Source: Agapanthus africanus
Lineage: Eukaryota > Streptophyta > Magnoliopsida > Asparagales > Amaryllidaceae
Direction of reading: 5' to 3'
DNA length: 64,000 nucleotides
Assembly: GCA_030015575.1 (NCBI GenBank)
Contig: JASDDO010000001.1
Span: forward strand, 136,729,988 to 136,793,987
Numbering within the stretch: the stretch's first letter is position 1; every line of letters starts with the position of its first letter. Made by a program: the position numbers and the translations under genes. Under the pieces are notes generated by a model. It did no database searches. It saw only the letters and a program-made list of their open reading frames with translations, and was not told the origin of the DNA. Shown here piece after piece: positions 47,521-58,482 of this stretch.

Positions 47521-49569
47521 TGAAGGGTTACACTAGCGTCCCGGCCATCTTCCGTGGCCAAATGCGGAACAAAATTTTTACGATGAATATAAACTTGGCG
47601 CTAGAATAACATTAAAACCCGGATCTTTACCATAAACCTAACTAGCAAAAGAATAGAGTTCTATCTACTATGATAGAAAGTTATACCTTAAACTTGAACT
47701 CCTTCTTCTCCTTGTTGTGGGCTCTTTGGAATGATCTAGATGGCTCCTCCTCTTCGTCTCCTCTTTGCCAAAGAAAAATCCACCCGAAGGCCTCTACCTT
47801 GAGCTCCTACCTCAACAAAGAAGTAACTAGAGTGCTTGGTTTGCTAGACTAAGAACTCTAGAGTGAGTAGAGAGGCGTTTTGGTTGTTTAATCTCAAAAG
47901 CTTATGATTTTCAACACATGAAACACTTAAGCTTTGAGAGAGGAAGAGGGAGAGCTGACTATGAGAGAGAAAGAGAATGATAGAATAATATGAACCTTGC
48001 TCTCATATGATAAATATATGATAATAATAATAACAATTAAGTAAATTGTGATGGTGAATTGATTTGACCACTATCATTTCATATTTAATGCTAAGCATGC
48101 TTCAAGAAGCATCTTATGCTTAACAAAAGGAAAAAGAAAAATATCTAGGTCAAACTAAGTCAACAAGTCAATTGGTCAAACCAATTCTAACCATGATACA
48201 ATTATACTTAATTAATATTATTAATCATATTTCTCATTCTCATTAGGGTTTTGATCAATTCAATGGTCAAAAACCCTAATGAGGTGTCTCCCTCTCCGCC
48301 TCAGTCAACTGTACGTACGTACCCGCATTCGTGTTCCGAAGAAACACGAAAACAATGAGACCGAACCAACCCGAAACCAGATTCTAGGACCTGGCTTAAA
48401 CCAAAGCCCACTAGTATCAACTGCCCAAACACCGAACATGCATAAGTACGCATATGTGAACGAACCCTGTCGCAAAACCATACGACCTCTACTCGTTTCG
48501 CTTAAAGGTGAACAACCCTCTGTGTGGGACTCTAAAGACTCGACACTACGCTGGTAGTGGGTTTAACCACAGGCCGCAAGCGGTACTAGCTGTACGTAAC
48601 GGCCCCCAGGTAGATGCCGATAAGAAGACTGATGAGGTGAACCCATCTGAACTCCTACTGAGCCTGAATGTGACAATCTTCGTACAGTCCGGTCTGTTCG
48701 TCTAAGAGTATCGCATGTCGGGCCTAGGGCGGCGGTAAACGTCAGACCCTAAATAGCGGTACAAGTCGTGTCAGAATGTAGCCCATAACACCCTGAAAAA
48801 CTACTGGAAACACTACCAGTAAATCTCGCTTGCCCTGGCCAGGGGCTTTGTGTAATGGCTCTCCTAGACACAGCGCGATATCAACCCCCAATATCAGGAG
48901 AGACGAATCCTATCTAGCCGCCACTGCCTCCAAGTGCTTCGGGACTGCACCCAACTACTACTTGTTTGCACGCCTCAACAGAGCCGTGGTAGGGTAGCAA
49001 TCAAAGAACAGTGGGAACACACTTGAGGCGAAGTAGCAGTGTCAAGTCAACGGACTAAGCTGTACTCATGTCACCTAGGAACTGCTATCTGACGATAGGT
49101 ATAATACCAACCAACAGTTCCCGATAAGTCCTGTCCAGTATACTCGTAACCCAACGAGCACCTGCATACTATCTCCAGTACGACGTACTGATGGTTGTGG
49201 GACAGACTATCTTCCCTGCTGGGATGAGAAGCGTATGCACCAGTCTACTATGGTGTATCGATGCCCTGTCTCGATAATCCTATGACTAGGGACCTGTATA
49301 AGGATGTGCTTATAAACTACCCAGCCCCCACTAGTGTGATCGCCATCACAACGCCGGTAGTCAAGCAAAGATCCTAGGGGCTCCATCAATATGTATCAGC
49401 GATATGTTAAAAAAAACATATACACATATTAAAATAGATACAAACCAAGTAGCATACTACTATATCGAGCAAGACCGTCGTAAATCCGTGTATATATCCC
49501 AAGCTTCCAAAATGTATTATACAAACTAGTACTATACAATAATGGCCTATAGGGCATACATATCCAATA
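47521..49569 (-). repeat. 5' LTR of element C
   Basis: 2049 bp. It contains the uninterrupted version of the site used by B in the other LTR (CTCAACAAAGAAGTAACT, about 47812-47830) and the foldback at 48242-48280. Confidence 0.9.
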
Positions 49570-49574
49570 ATATA

Positions 49575-49757
49575 TAGAGAGGACTTTCTTGCTCAACATG
49601 ATAGTATGCTATTTGGTTTCACTTCGTCTTAACATGTTGACTTGTATTAGTTTACTGTCTTGCTCTCACATGTTGATAAAGCCCTTAGGATATGTACTCG
49701 ACTACTGGGACTATGATGAGATCATACTAGTTTACTGTCTTGCTCTCACGTGTTGAT
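49575..49757 (+). repeat. Element E: LTR of A/B family, right piece with scrambled end
   Basis: Matches the A/B-family LTR from TAGAGAGGACTTTCTTGCTC to ATCATACTAG (about 49735). Then TAGTTTACTGTCTTGCTCTCA (49731-49750 or so), already present at about 49642-49662, recurs and joins the Tekay-type repeat at TGTTGATAA. The rest of E is missing. Confidence 0.7.
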
Positions 49758-51552
49758 AACACCGTTTGTTAGATTGTCTACCTTAAATAGGCAAGCACCC
49801 ATATCTCCGGCTCCCTGAGGCTCAAGAGACTGGTCCCGCTTAAACCTATGTTTACTAGGGTCCTTATTGTAATTTAGTATAACTTGAGGGGGTTTTATGT
49901 AAAAATAGTTTGATATAATTTTCAAAATACACCTCAAGCATTTATTTATCGTCTTTAGGGTTTTCATAGATGTATATTTTATAAAGGTGAAATTTCTAGT
50001 GAGTAAAACCTAATTTCCATATTATAGGATATTTTATTGAAATATCGGTATTGTTTTATATTTGGATGGTATTTTCATGTAATGGTGATTCCTTTTTAAA
50101 ACTTGGAATATTTATAGAATATAACTAAAGTAGATATTTTGATAATAGGTATATATATTTAATGAAAGTAATTTTATTTATTTTCTTGTAGAAATCTCAT
50201 TTCTAAAGAAAAATACATAAAAATTCCATCGAGATCGAATGCTCGTTTCGGAGGTTTGCATCTCGCTCTACTAGGCCCGAGGATGTGCGATAATCCACAC
50301 CATCCCGAACGGGGTCCCCAAAAGTGGGTTGTAGAGGCGCAATTGTAAGGAATTGTTTAATACATCTTTTTAAAGAAATGGTTTTATAAGTTGATGGTAT
50401 TTATTTGAAATATCGTATTATCCAAAACTATATTCCCAAATTTCCATCGTGCTATGTCAAAGATGTGTGTTATGATGAGGTAGGTCATTATCTCGTGAAT
50501 TATCTAAAGGTAATACAGGAATTATGATGATCTATGTCGAAACTAAAGTATATGGTATTTTACTGTAGAACTATGATAAAAGTTGTAAAAAAGATTATTT
50601 TGAGATGATTCTTGTTCTAAAGTGTTTATTAATGTTTGTTAAACATGATATAAGAGTACGGTATTTTCTTCATTAAGAAAAGTTGAGTTTTGAAGAAAAA
50701 CCGAATCGGAAATCGGATTAACTCCACTTCCGTCAGATTTTATAATTTAAAATTTTTAGAATAGAGAAAGAGAGGGGAAGAGGGAACTTACTAACTATTT
50801 AGGAAGAAGAGAGGTAGAGGAAGTCTAGAGAAGCGTCGGGGCATCGTTTCGTCGCCGGAATCTCCTTGGATCATCGCCGGAACTTCATCCTTTGTTAACT
50901 CCACTTGTACATAAAAGAGACTTGAAAGTTTTTGAGAGTTTTGGCTGGAAATTCTGAGTGAGGATGTGTGGATTGGGGTGTGGTATTTATAGGAAAAACT
51001 AGGGTTTGGTGTATTGAATGGGTGAATTAAAATTTGTATTAAAAATGGATTTAAAAAGGGTATTTTAATTCTCTGGATAATTGCAGAGAAAACAAACAGA
51101 CTGGGGTTAATGGGGGGAGTCCAAGGGGTGCTAGGGTTAAAAAATTTTGCATTTGGCTCTACCCAAACCGGCGGTACCAGCCTGAGCTTGGATCTCGCCG
51201 GTCCAATCTTTTGGGTGGGGGCTCGGATGCTTGCCACGTGTCAGGGTTTGTATGAATAGTGTTTTCCACATGTTTGATTTTTGTGTGACTCTTCATTTTA
51301 CGTGTAGTGCACGTGTAAACCCTTGGGCTTCTAAAAGATTAAAAGAAATTTTAATAAAAAGATAATGTCGCTGAAGGGATTTGAACTCGGGTGCTATGTC
51401 TTAACAGTGCAAGGCTTTACCAATGAACTACAAGCTCTTTCTTGCTGTTCTAAATTAAAACAAATACTTATAATATACACAGGATTGCAAATACCCCAAT
51501 TGTGCATTAACTTTTAAACAATTTTCTGTACATTGAAATTGGAGTTGTTACA
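49751..51552 (-). repeat. Tekay-type LTR, copy 1
   Basis: On the minus strand it begins TGTAACAACTCC directly after a purine-rich tract and the end of a chromovirus pol, the position of a 3' LTR. A second copy lies at 53308-54774. The left edge at 49751 coincides with a rearrangement joint, so it may not be the true LTR end. A 148-codon minus frame at 50791-51237 has a recognisable counterpart in copy 2 but no known domain. Confidence 0.65.
51366..51438 (-). other. tRNA-like pseudogene inside the Tekay-type LTR
   Basis: Minus strand shows a Pol III A-box-like TAGTTCATTGGTAAAGC and a B-box-like GAGTTCAAATCC spaced as in a tRNA, with CTGTTAA where a tRNA-Asn anticodon loop would be. The acceptor and T stems do not pair well, so it is a relic and not a working tRNA. 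Confidence 0.4.
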
Positions 51553-51567
51553 GTCTACCCTCCTTAC
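51553..51567 (-). other. Polypurine tract of Tekay-type element
   Basis: GTAAGGAGGGTAGAC on the minus strand, directly before TGTAACAAC. A purine-rich tract here is the usual arrangement in Tekay/Del elements. Confidence 0.65.
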
Positions 51568-51606
51568 AAAAATTTCGTCCTCGAAATTTACAATTTATTT
51601 TAAGGA

Positions 51607-52170
51607 CTACTTTACAAATAAATGAGGGTATCTTGCATGCATCTCATCTTCCCTTTCCCATGATGATTCTCCTAGTGTGTCTTCTCTCCACATCACTTGA
51701 ACCAAGTTGACTTCCTTGTTCCAAAGTGACTTCACCTTTCTATCCAGGATCTCAATAGGTTGTTGCTCACAAGATAAATCTGGATGTACAGTGAGCTCGG
51801 AGTGATCAAGAATATGGCTGGGGTCTCTCACATACCTTCTGAGTTGGGATATATGGAACACATTGTGTACTCCTTCCAATGAAGGTGGAATTGCCAAGTG
51901 ATAAGCCACTTCACCGACTCGTTCGAGTATGTCGAACGGTCCAATGTACCTTGGACTGAGCTTACCCCGCCTTCTAAAACGGATCACTCTACGGTTCGGA
52001 GATATCTTCAGAAACATATTTTCTCCCGGTTGAAACTCCAAGTGACGGCGCTTTGCATCAGTCCAGTGCTTCTGTCGATCTTAGGCTATGCGCATTCTTT
52101 CCCTGATAGTACGAACTACGTCAACAGTTGCTGGTTAGAACAGATTCAAAATATATGATTGGAAGATTCA
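51607..52170 (-). pseudogene. Ty3/gypsy chromovirus (Tekay/Del-like) pol C-terminus
   Basis: A 144-residue frame (51607-52041) gives the end of a chromovirus integrase: FLKISP, GKLSPRYIGPFDILERVG, VAYHLAIPPSLEGVHNVFHISQLRRYV, DPSHIL, then a chromodomain-like tail with ILDRKVKSLWNKEVNLVQVMW and SSWEREDEM, ending in a normal YPHLFVK. Upstream the same frame continues with RERMRIA, a TAA stop where relatives have Gln, and DRQKHWTDAKRRHLEF, then loses homology near 52150. The rest of pol is absent. The adjoining LTR fits this as the 3' end of a minus-strand element. Confidence 0.85.
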
Positions 52171-53307
52171 AGGAATATGTAAAAAATATTTTTTTGTTGT
52201 TGGTTCTTATGTTATATTGCTTAGGACTTCATGCAGAATTAAGCCGCATGTCCATGCAGAACTGACCTACATGTCCATACAAAGTTGACCTGCATGGGCC
52301 ACCAACAAAACCTTTCACGTCCCGTTTCCCAGTGTACGGGCAAGGAGGCGCGATGATGCCGCTACGTATTTACTCAGAAGTAAACGCGCTAAGCGTATCT
52401 AAGCATTATAAAGTAAAAGTACACAAGAGACATGAATATAAATGAACAACAACTTTATTTATTTAACATTCTTTTTACAATACAGCTGAGATTTAAATAC
52501 ATGGAATGAAAGCAATGCCTAAACAATGGCATAACAGAAATGAAAATGAAATATGTACAAGTATCTAAAGCTCCGGGTCCAATGCTAACTGCTCCGAATC
52601 CTCGGTACTGGGCTCGATCTCCAGTGAGTCTGATCCACCTGACAACATTCCAAAGAAAGAAGAAAAGGAATGTCGTCAGCGAACAATTGCTCGGTAAGTC
52701 CCAAAAGTGAATAGAGATAAAATATACAGAAAGGGAATATATCTTATAATGCTTGATTATATTATTAACGTTGTTGTTTGTAGCTTGGTACATAAAATGC
52801 CATTGTATACGAGAGGAGTCCCACTATTCCGGAGACTAAGGTATACGGAGCACAATGAACCGTTCAGCTACGATACAACGGCAATGGATATTCAGGTTAG
52901 GTGTATTATGGTTACAGTCTCGTGCCACTTTTAATATCTTCCGTACCAATCTACCCCTTATAAACCCCGTGATGTCTTTTGTATTGATTGTATTGTTTGT
53001 TATATAGATGGATGACTTGCCGAAACCATGATATCAGTAAATAGAATGGATATAAATGGAGAGTCATATAGACGGAGTATATCCATTGTTCGGTTCAGTC
53101 AATATAGATTGATGTAGATTGAATAGACGGATTCATGTTAAATTTTAGTTTATACTTGAATCGCATTCAAGTCAGATTGATTAGATTGAGACTCAGTTTG
53201 AGTCAGACACTTTAAAAAGAACTTGAAATTCTGAATTGGTTTTGATGTTATCGGTAACTGCTGCACATAGACGACATGATTTGTGTCTTTTTCCAAGACA
53301 ATTACCG
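52171..53307. other. Unassigned sequence between Tekay-type repeat copies
   Basis: No recognised coding domain. It contains three 23-bp direct repeats starting CATGCAG/CATACAA (52230-52298). On the minus strand near 52569-52650 there is a short acidic frame (about 24 codons, ending at TAG) preceded by a pyrimidine-rich tract and CAG, which could be a terminal exon of something unknown. If copies 1 and 2 are LTRs of one element this should be its internal DNA, but no primer site is seen at the left edge of copy 2. Confidence 0.45.
52230..52298. repeat. Three 23-bp tandem repeats
   Basis: Units at 52230, 52253 and 52276, each beginning CATgCAg and ending GCATGTC, TACATGTC or GCATGGG. Unknown significance. 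Confidence 0.65.
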
Positions 53308-54774
53308 TGTTGATAACACCGTTTGTTAGATTATCTACCTTAAATAGGCAAGCACCCATATCTCCGGCTCCCTGAGGCTCAAGAGACTGGTCCCGCTTAA
53401 ACCTATGTTTACTAGGGTCCTTATTGTAATTTAGTATAACTTGAGGGGGGTTTATGTAAAATAGTTTGATATAATTTTCAAAATACATCTCAAGCATTTA
53501 GTTATCGTCTTTAGGGTTTTCATAGATGTATATTTTATAAAGGTGAAATTTCTAGTGAGTAAAACCTAATTTCCATAGTATAGGGTATTTTATTAAAATA
53601 TCGGTATTGTTTTATATTTGGATGGTATTTTCATGTAATGGTGATTCCTTTTTAAAACTTGGAATATTTATAGAATATAACTAAAGTAGATATTTTGATA
53701 ATAGGTATATATATATTTAATGAAAGTAATTTTATTTATTTTCTTGTAGAAATCTTATTTCTAAAGAAAAATGCATAAAAATTCCATCGAGATCAAATGC
53801 TCCTTTTGGAGGTCTGCATCTTGCTCTACTAGGCCTGAGGATGTGCGATAATCTGCACCATCCCGAACGGGGTCCCCAAAAGTGTGTTGTAGAGGCGCAA
53901 TTGTAAAGAATTGTTTAATACATCTTTTTAAAGAAATGGTTTTATAAGTTGATGGTATTTATTTGAAATATCGTATTATCCACAACTATGTCTCAAATTT
54001 CCATCGTGTTATGTCAAAGATGTGTGTTGTGATGAGGTAGGTCATTACCTCGTGAATTATCTAAAGGTAATACAGGAATTATGATGATTTATGTTGAAAC
54101 TAAAGTATATGGTATTTTACTGTAAAACTATGATAAAAGTTTTATAAAAGATTATTTTGAGATGATTCTTGTTTTAAAGTGTTTGTTAATGTTTTTTAAA
54201 CATGATATGAGAGTATGGTATTTTCTTGATTAAGAAAAGTTGAGTTTTGAAGAAAAACCGAATCGGAAGTCGGATTAACTCCACTTCCGTCGGGTTTTAT
54301 AATTTAAAATTTTTAGAATAGAGAAAGAGAGGGGAAGAGGGAACTTACTGGCTATTTAGGAATAAGAGAGGTAGAGGAAGTCTAGGGAAGCGTCGGGACG
54401 TCGTTTCATCGCCGGAATCTCCTTGGATCGTCGTTGGAATTTCACCCTTTGTTAACTTCACTTGTACACAAAAGAGACTTGAAAGTTTTTAAGAGTTTTG
54501 GCTAGGAATTCTGAGTGAGGATGTATGGATTGGGGTGTGGTATTTATAGGAAAAACTAGAGTTTGGTGTATTGAATGGGTGAATTAAAATTTGTATTAAA
54601 AAAAGATTTAAAGAGGCTATTTTAATTCTCTGGATTATTGCAGAGAAAACAAATAGACTGGGGTTAATGGGGGGAGTCCATGGGGTGCTAGGGTTAAAAT
54701 TTTTTTTGCATTTGGCTCTACCCAAACCGGCGGCACCGGACCGAGCTTGGATCTCTCCGGTCCAATCTTTGGGG
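53308..54774 (-). repeat. Tekay-type LTR, copy 2 (cut by G)
   Basis: 1467 bp in direct orientation with 49751-51230 or so, few-percent divergent by eye, ending where G begins. Homology between copies starts at CGTGTTGATAAC on the left. Confidence 0.7.
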
Positions 54775-56064
54775 TGTTGGCTATAGTGCCTTGAAGGCAA
54801 TTATCGTAGTCGCAGGCAGGTGATTATGATGCTTGAGGGAGGACTCATACCGGTAGAACAGTCTTACTCGAGATGATAGTATACTATCTGGTTTGTCTTC
54901 ATCATCACTATTACATGTTGATAGAGCCCATAGGATTCTTGCTTGACTACCAATATTATGATGGTGATCATATGCGTGAGAGCTGGGTGGTCTATAAGCA
55001 CATCCTTAAATGTCCCTAGTCGTGGGAGTATCGAGACTGGGCATCGATACTCCAGTGTAGACTAGTGTATACTTATCGAGACCCTGACGAGAGGCGGTGT
55101 CCAGGTCTCACAAGCCATTGGTGTTAATTTGTTCACCTAAGATAGTATACAGGTGCTCATTGCGTTATGAGTACACTGGACGGACTCGCCGGGAACCTGC
55201 TAGTTGGTTTTATACCTATTGTCAGATAGCAGTTCCCAGGTGACATGTGTACAGGTTAGTCTGTCGACCTGAGATCGTCATTTGTCTCGTGTGAGTTCCC
55301 ACTATGCTTTGATTACTACCCTACCACAGCTCAAAGGAGTCGTGCAAACAGGTTTTAGTTGGGTACAGTCCCGAGCCACATGGAGACGGTGAGCGGATCG
55401 TCGGGGATTCGTCTCTTCCGGTATTGGGGGTTGATGTCGCGCAGTGCACTGGTGGCCATTACTAGAAATCCTCGGCCGGGGTAATCGAGAATTATCGATC
55501 CAGGATCGATAGTTTCTCAGGTGGTGATGGGTTACATACCGACACGAATTATCGCGTCAATAGGGGTCTGACTTTATCCACCCCCTAGACTCGATATGCG
55601 ATACTCTTAGACGATCAAACCAGACTGTACGGATATTGTCACTGTTAGGCTCAGTAGGGGTTTGGATGAGTTTGCTCGTCGGCCTTCTTTTCGCTCAATA
55701 TCTGGGTAGCCGTTACGTACAGCTCGTGTCGTTGACGTACTTGTGCTTAAACCCACTGCCAGCGTATTGACGAGTCTTTAGAGTCCCACACAGAGGGTTT
55801 TCACGGTTCAGGCGATATGGTGTAGATTTCGTATATTGGTACATACAGGTGTCCGATTAAATATTTGTACATGCTGCACAGACTTTAATCGGACGGTTGA
55901 TGATACTAGTGGCTTAAGATTAAGCCGGATTATTAAATCAGGTTTTGATTTAATAATTGATATATGTATTTATTATATGTATTCTAGTATTATTGTTCAC
56001 TATTCATTTTCTTTCTTGGCTATTCGTATTTTTGTACGAATACGCGTATATGTATTTCGATACG
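54775..56064 (+). repeat. 5' LTR of element G, first piece
   Basis: 1290 bp, related to the D/X LTR (TGTTGGCTATAGTGCC against TGTTGGAGATAGTGCC). It carries the TTGACGAGTCTTTAGAGTCC block (55766-55785). Ends with ATACG (56060-56064), the TSD of F. Confidence 0.88.
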
Positions 56065-57421
56065 TGTTCATACCATAATATTGCATTATTATATTTCCCA
56101 TTCTTATGTATTTTACAAATAAATAGGTGCTTTTGACCCATGTCTGCTACATAGTACAGGTTACAGGTTCTTAGGAGAAAAACAGTGAAAAAGATAAAAG
56201 AGGATACATAAGTGAGACTTTGACCAACAAACAGAAGGATCTTGATCAAGCCTACATAAAGATCAGTTCACAAAGTACAAGGCAGCGCAAGGTCTAAGAT
56301 TTCGTCTCGAAGCAACGGTTAAAAGTCCACTGCAATTGTTCACTGATCTGGAAGAAACCTAGAAGCCAATTTGAGAAAAGTACTAAAGAAATAGGAAGAC
56401 CAAACAGCCCAAAACCATCACAAGAAAACTGAAGACCTCAGCTTCTTATTGGGCCGCGGAACCGCGGCCCAACCCCTGCTGCGGCCACGGTTCCGCGGCC
56501 GTCTTGAGCCTGTAGATGCAAGAAATTTTACCATAATATTTTGCGGCGTTGAATGGTCAACCTAGGGGTATTTTGGTAAATGTAGACGTGCGGCAATTGT
56601 AAACCTAGAGTTTTCTATGTTCTGTAAATAGAAGCCCAATTCCTTGTATTAGTTTATGCCTCCTTTCATTAATAAAATTCAGATTTCTTTTGGAGAGCAA
56701 CAGTGCCTCTTTTCATATCATCTATTTAGATTTGACAACCCTGTGTAAATGTTTGGAGAGAGCCATCTGTAAGTAGTTTTATTTAATTGCTCTAGTTTAG
56801 ATTTAATTTCTTGCCCTAGATAAATGTTCTTCAATTCCCTAATGAGCGAGTAGTCTCCTCGCTTGTTAGGGTTAGCTTTGGGGAAGGCTTTTTGAGAGAT
56901 GAGATCTCTCATTCCTTTCTTGCCCATCATACTTTTTCATAGGACTCCATGCATACATGCACACACCGCTCCCTACGGCACCCTATCACACGAGGTAGCG
57001 GTGATACCGTAGTATAAAGGCCCGGTTGCGCGTGTTTTCCATAGAGGTTAGGGTAAGGATCGATAAAGGAGGGACAAGAACCTAGAGGAAGAAACACCTT
57101 CCCGAATGGATCTAATCCCCTTTATTGATAATTACCATAACTCCTCTTAGATCTTAATTTGGGTATAGAAAGCGTTGAGATTTATTTACATTTCCAAACC
57201 TACCCTAAACCTAACCCTAGCAAGATTTAGATCTAGATAATCTTAGTATAGATAGATTTAGTTTTTAGATTTAATAAATCAATCCGAACACCCATAGGAA
57301 TTAACTCGTTTGAGCGATTAGGAAATTCACAACATCCCTGTGGACCGACCCGTATTCACCGGCTAGCTACCAAGCGACGCCGTTCTTGATTGCGGTTAAT
57401 AGATATTTTTGAGACAAATCA
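56065..57421 (+). repeat. 5' LTR of element F
   Basis: 1357 bp, TGTTCATACC...ACAAATCA. TATA-like CTGTAAATAG at 56622-56631 (CTATAAATAG in the 3' LTR) and an AATAAA at 56671-56676 suggest the U3/R boundary. A GC-rich inverted repeat sits at 56451-56500. Confidence 0.85.
56451..56500 (+). repeat. GC-rich inverted repeat in F's LTR
   Basis: Arms GGGCCGCGGAACCGCGGCCC (56451-56470) and GCGGCCACGGTTCCGCGGCC (56481-56500). The first arm is itself nearly palindromic. It is the same motif as the Copia leader hairpins of A, B and D. Confidence 0.85.
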
Positions 57422-57423
57422 AA

Positions 57424-57441
57424 TGGCGTCGTTGCCGGGGA
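57424..57441 (+). other. Primer-binding site of F (tRNA-Asp type)
   Basis: TGGCGTCGTTGCCGGGGA, matching the Athila-type primer site complementary to tRNA-Asp with one change, three bases after the LTR. Confidence 0.85.
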
Positions 57442-58482
57442 TGGCGTAGTATTTCCTTTTTGCAATTTCGGGTTAATCTAAATTAAAAAAAAATCATAAA
57501 AACTGAAAAATCAAAAAAATATAAAAATTTATCATTTTGTTATTTTGTGAAGGGTATCTTTGTTTGAATTTTGCAGGATCTACAATCAAGTTGGGATCTG
57601 GAAATCTCCAGAGATCAAAACAGCAAATATCAAATCTGAACAAACAGAGGAATATCATAACAGACAACAGAAGAAATTTGGAGGACCGAGTCAACAAGTC
57701 AGCCACGGCGATCTGGTGCAAAAAAAAAATCTCTGTAAGTCTTCTGATCTTCTCTGCAAATCTCTAATATATCTTCTGAAAAATCTCCTGCAGGATTCTT
57801 TGCGCTTAAAAATCTCTCCCCTTCCAATAACAAATCTTGTATAGGATTCTTTGCGCCGCGCTTAACAAATAAAATTTTTGATTGCAAGTGGTTGTTACTG
57901 TTTTGCATATTTTTAATCGGACTTAAAGGGGCTTGAGACCAATCCAGATTGGGTGGGGATTTCATCATCCTTCCCAAGACCCCAGAAATCACATAAGGCA
58001 TATGCATTGACCATTATTAATTAAAAAAGATTAGACTCAACCCTAAGGACGTCGCACTCAATAGGACAGAGGACTAGTTGTAGGCATCGGCCGTTGATCC
58101 TAACCTGACTTTGCGGTGTCTAGGCAAGTGTGTTTAAGGCGAGTGGTTACTTAATTAGGACCACTACTTTCGTAGTGGGGGGCCTCCCACTCACCTGGCA
58201 CTTACCTAGCCGCAATTGGCGGTGAAAAGGCGGTTTGAGGTCCTATTTCTAGCCCTTTGGAACAGTTAGGAGCTGTCTAGCTGACCTAGGTGACCCTAGA
58301 TCTAGGCCTGATTGTGCATTTGTGGTTGATTGAAAGTGTGTTTAAGCCCTTTATCGAAAATCTTTTTTTTTGCAAAAAGTTCCAAATAAAAGAAAAAAGG
58401 AAAAATTTTATAAAAACTTGCAAAATTTTGTCGCTAAGAAATCCGTGCACCCCACATTCTTTCTCTTCTCCTTTCTTCCATC
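57442..58482 (+). other. Leader of element F
   Basis: About 1 kb without a convincing frame. AGGATTCTTTGCGC occurs twice (about 57792 and 57843). A TCTGTAAGTC at about 57733 resembles a 5' splice site. Confidence 0.55.

Larger units (their letters stand above)
9269..49569 (-). mobile_element. Copia LTR retrotransposon C, host of B and D
   Basis: Minus-strand element: 5' LTR 47521-49569, primer site 47509-47520, leader, pol, purine tract, 3' LTR in two pieces (9269-9568 and 29911-31661). Without its guests the internal region is about 5730 bp and the LTRs 2049 and 2051 bp. TSD is ATATG/ATATA; joining the flanks recreates the GGACATATATAGGGAGG-type site of the A/B-family LTR. LTR divergence over the first 300 bp is about 6% by eye, more than for B, X and D, as expected for the oldest layer. 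Confidence 0.88.

Noticed and set aside
53308..54774. Calling 49751-54774 one complete Tekay element
   Set aside because: No primer-binding site is visible at the left edge of copy 2 and copy 1's left edge is a rearrangement joint, so the two copies cannot safely be paired as 5' and 3' LTRs.
57560..57844. 94-codon frame in F's leader
   Set aside because: A/T-rich, overlaps other frames on both strands, no domain and no conserved partner in the window.
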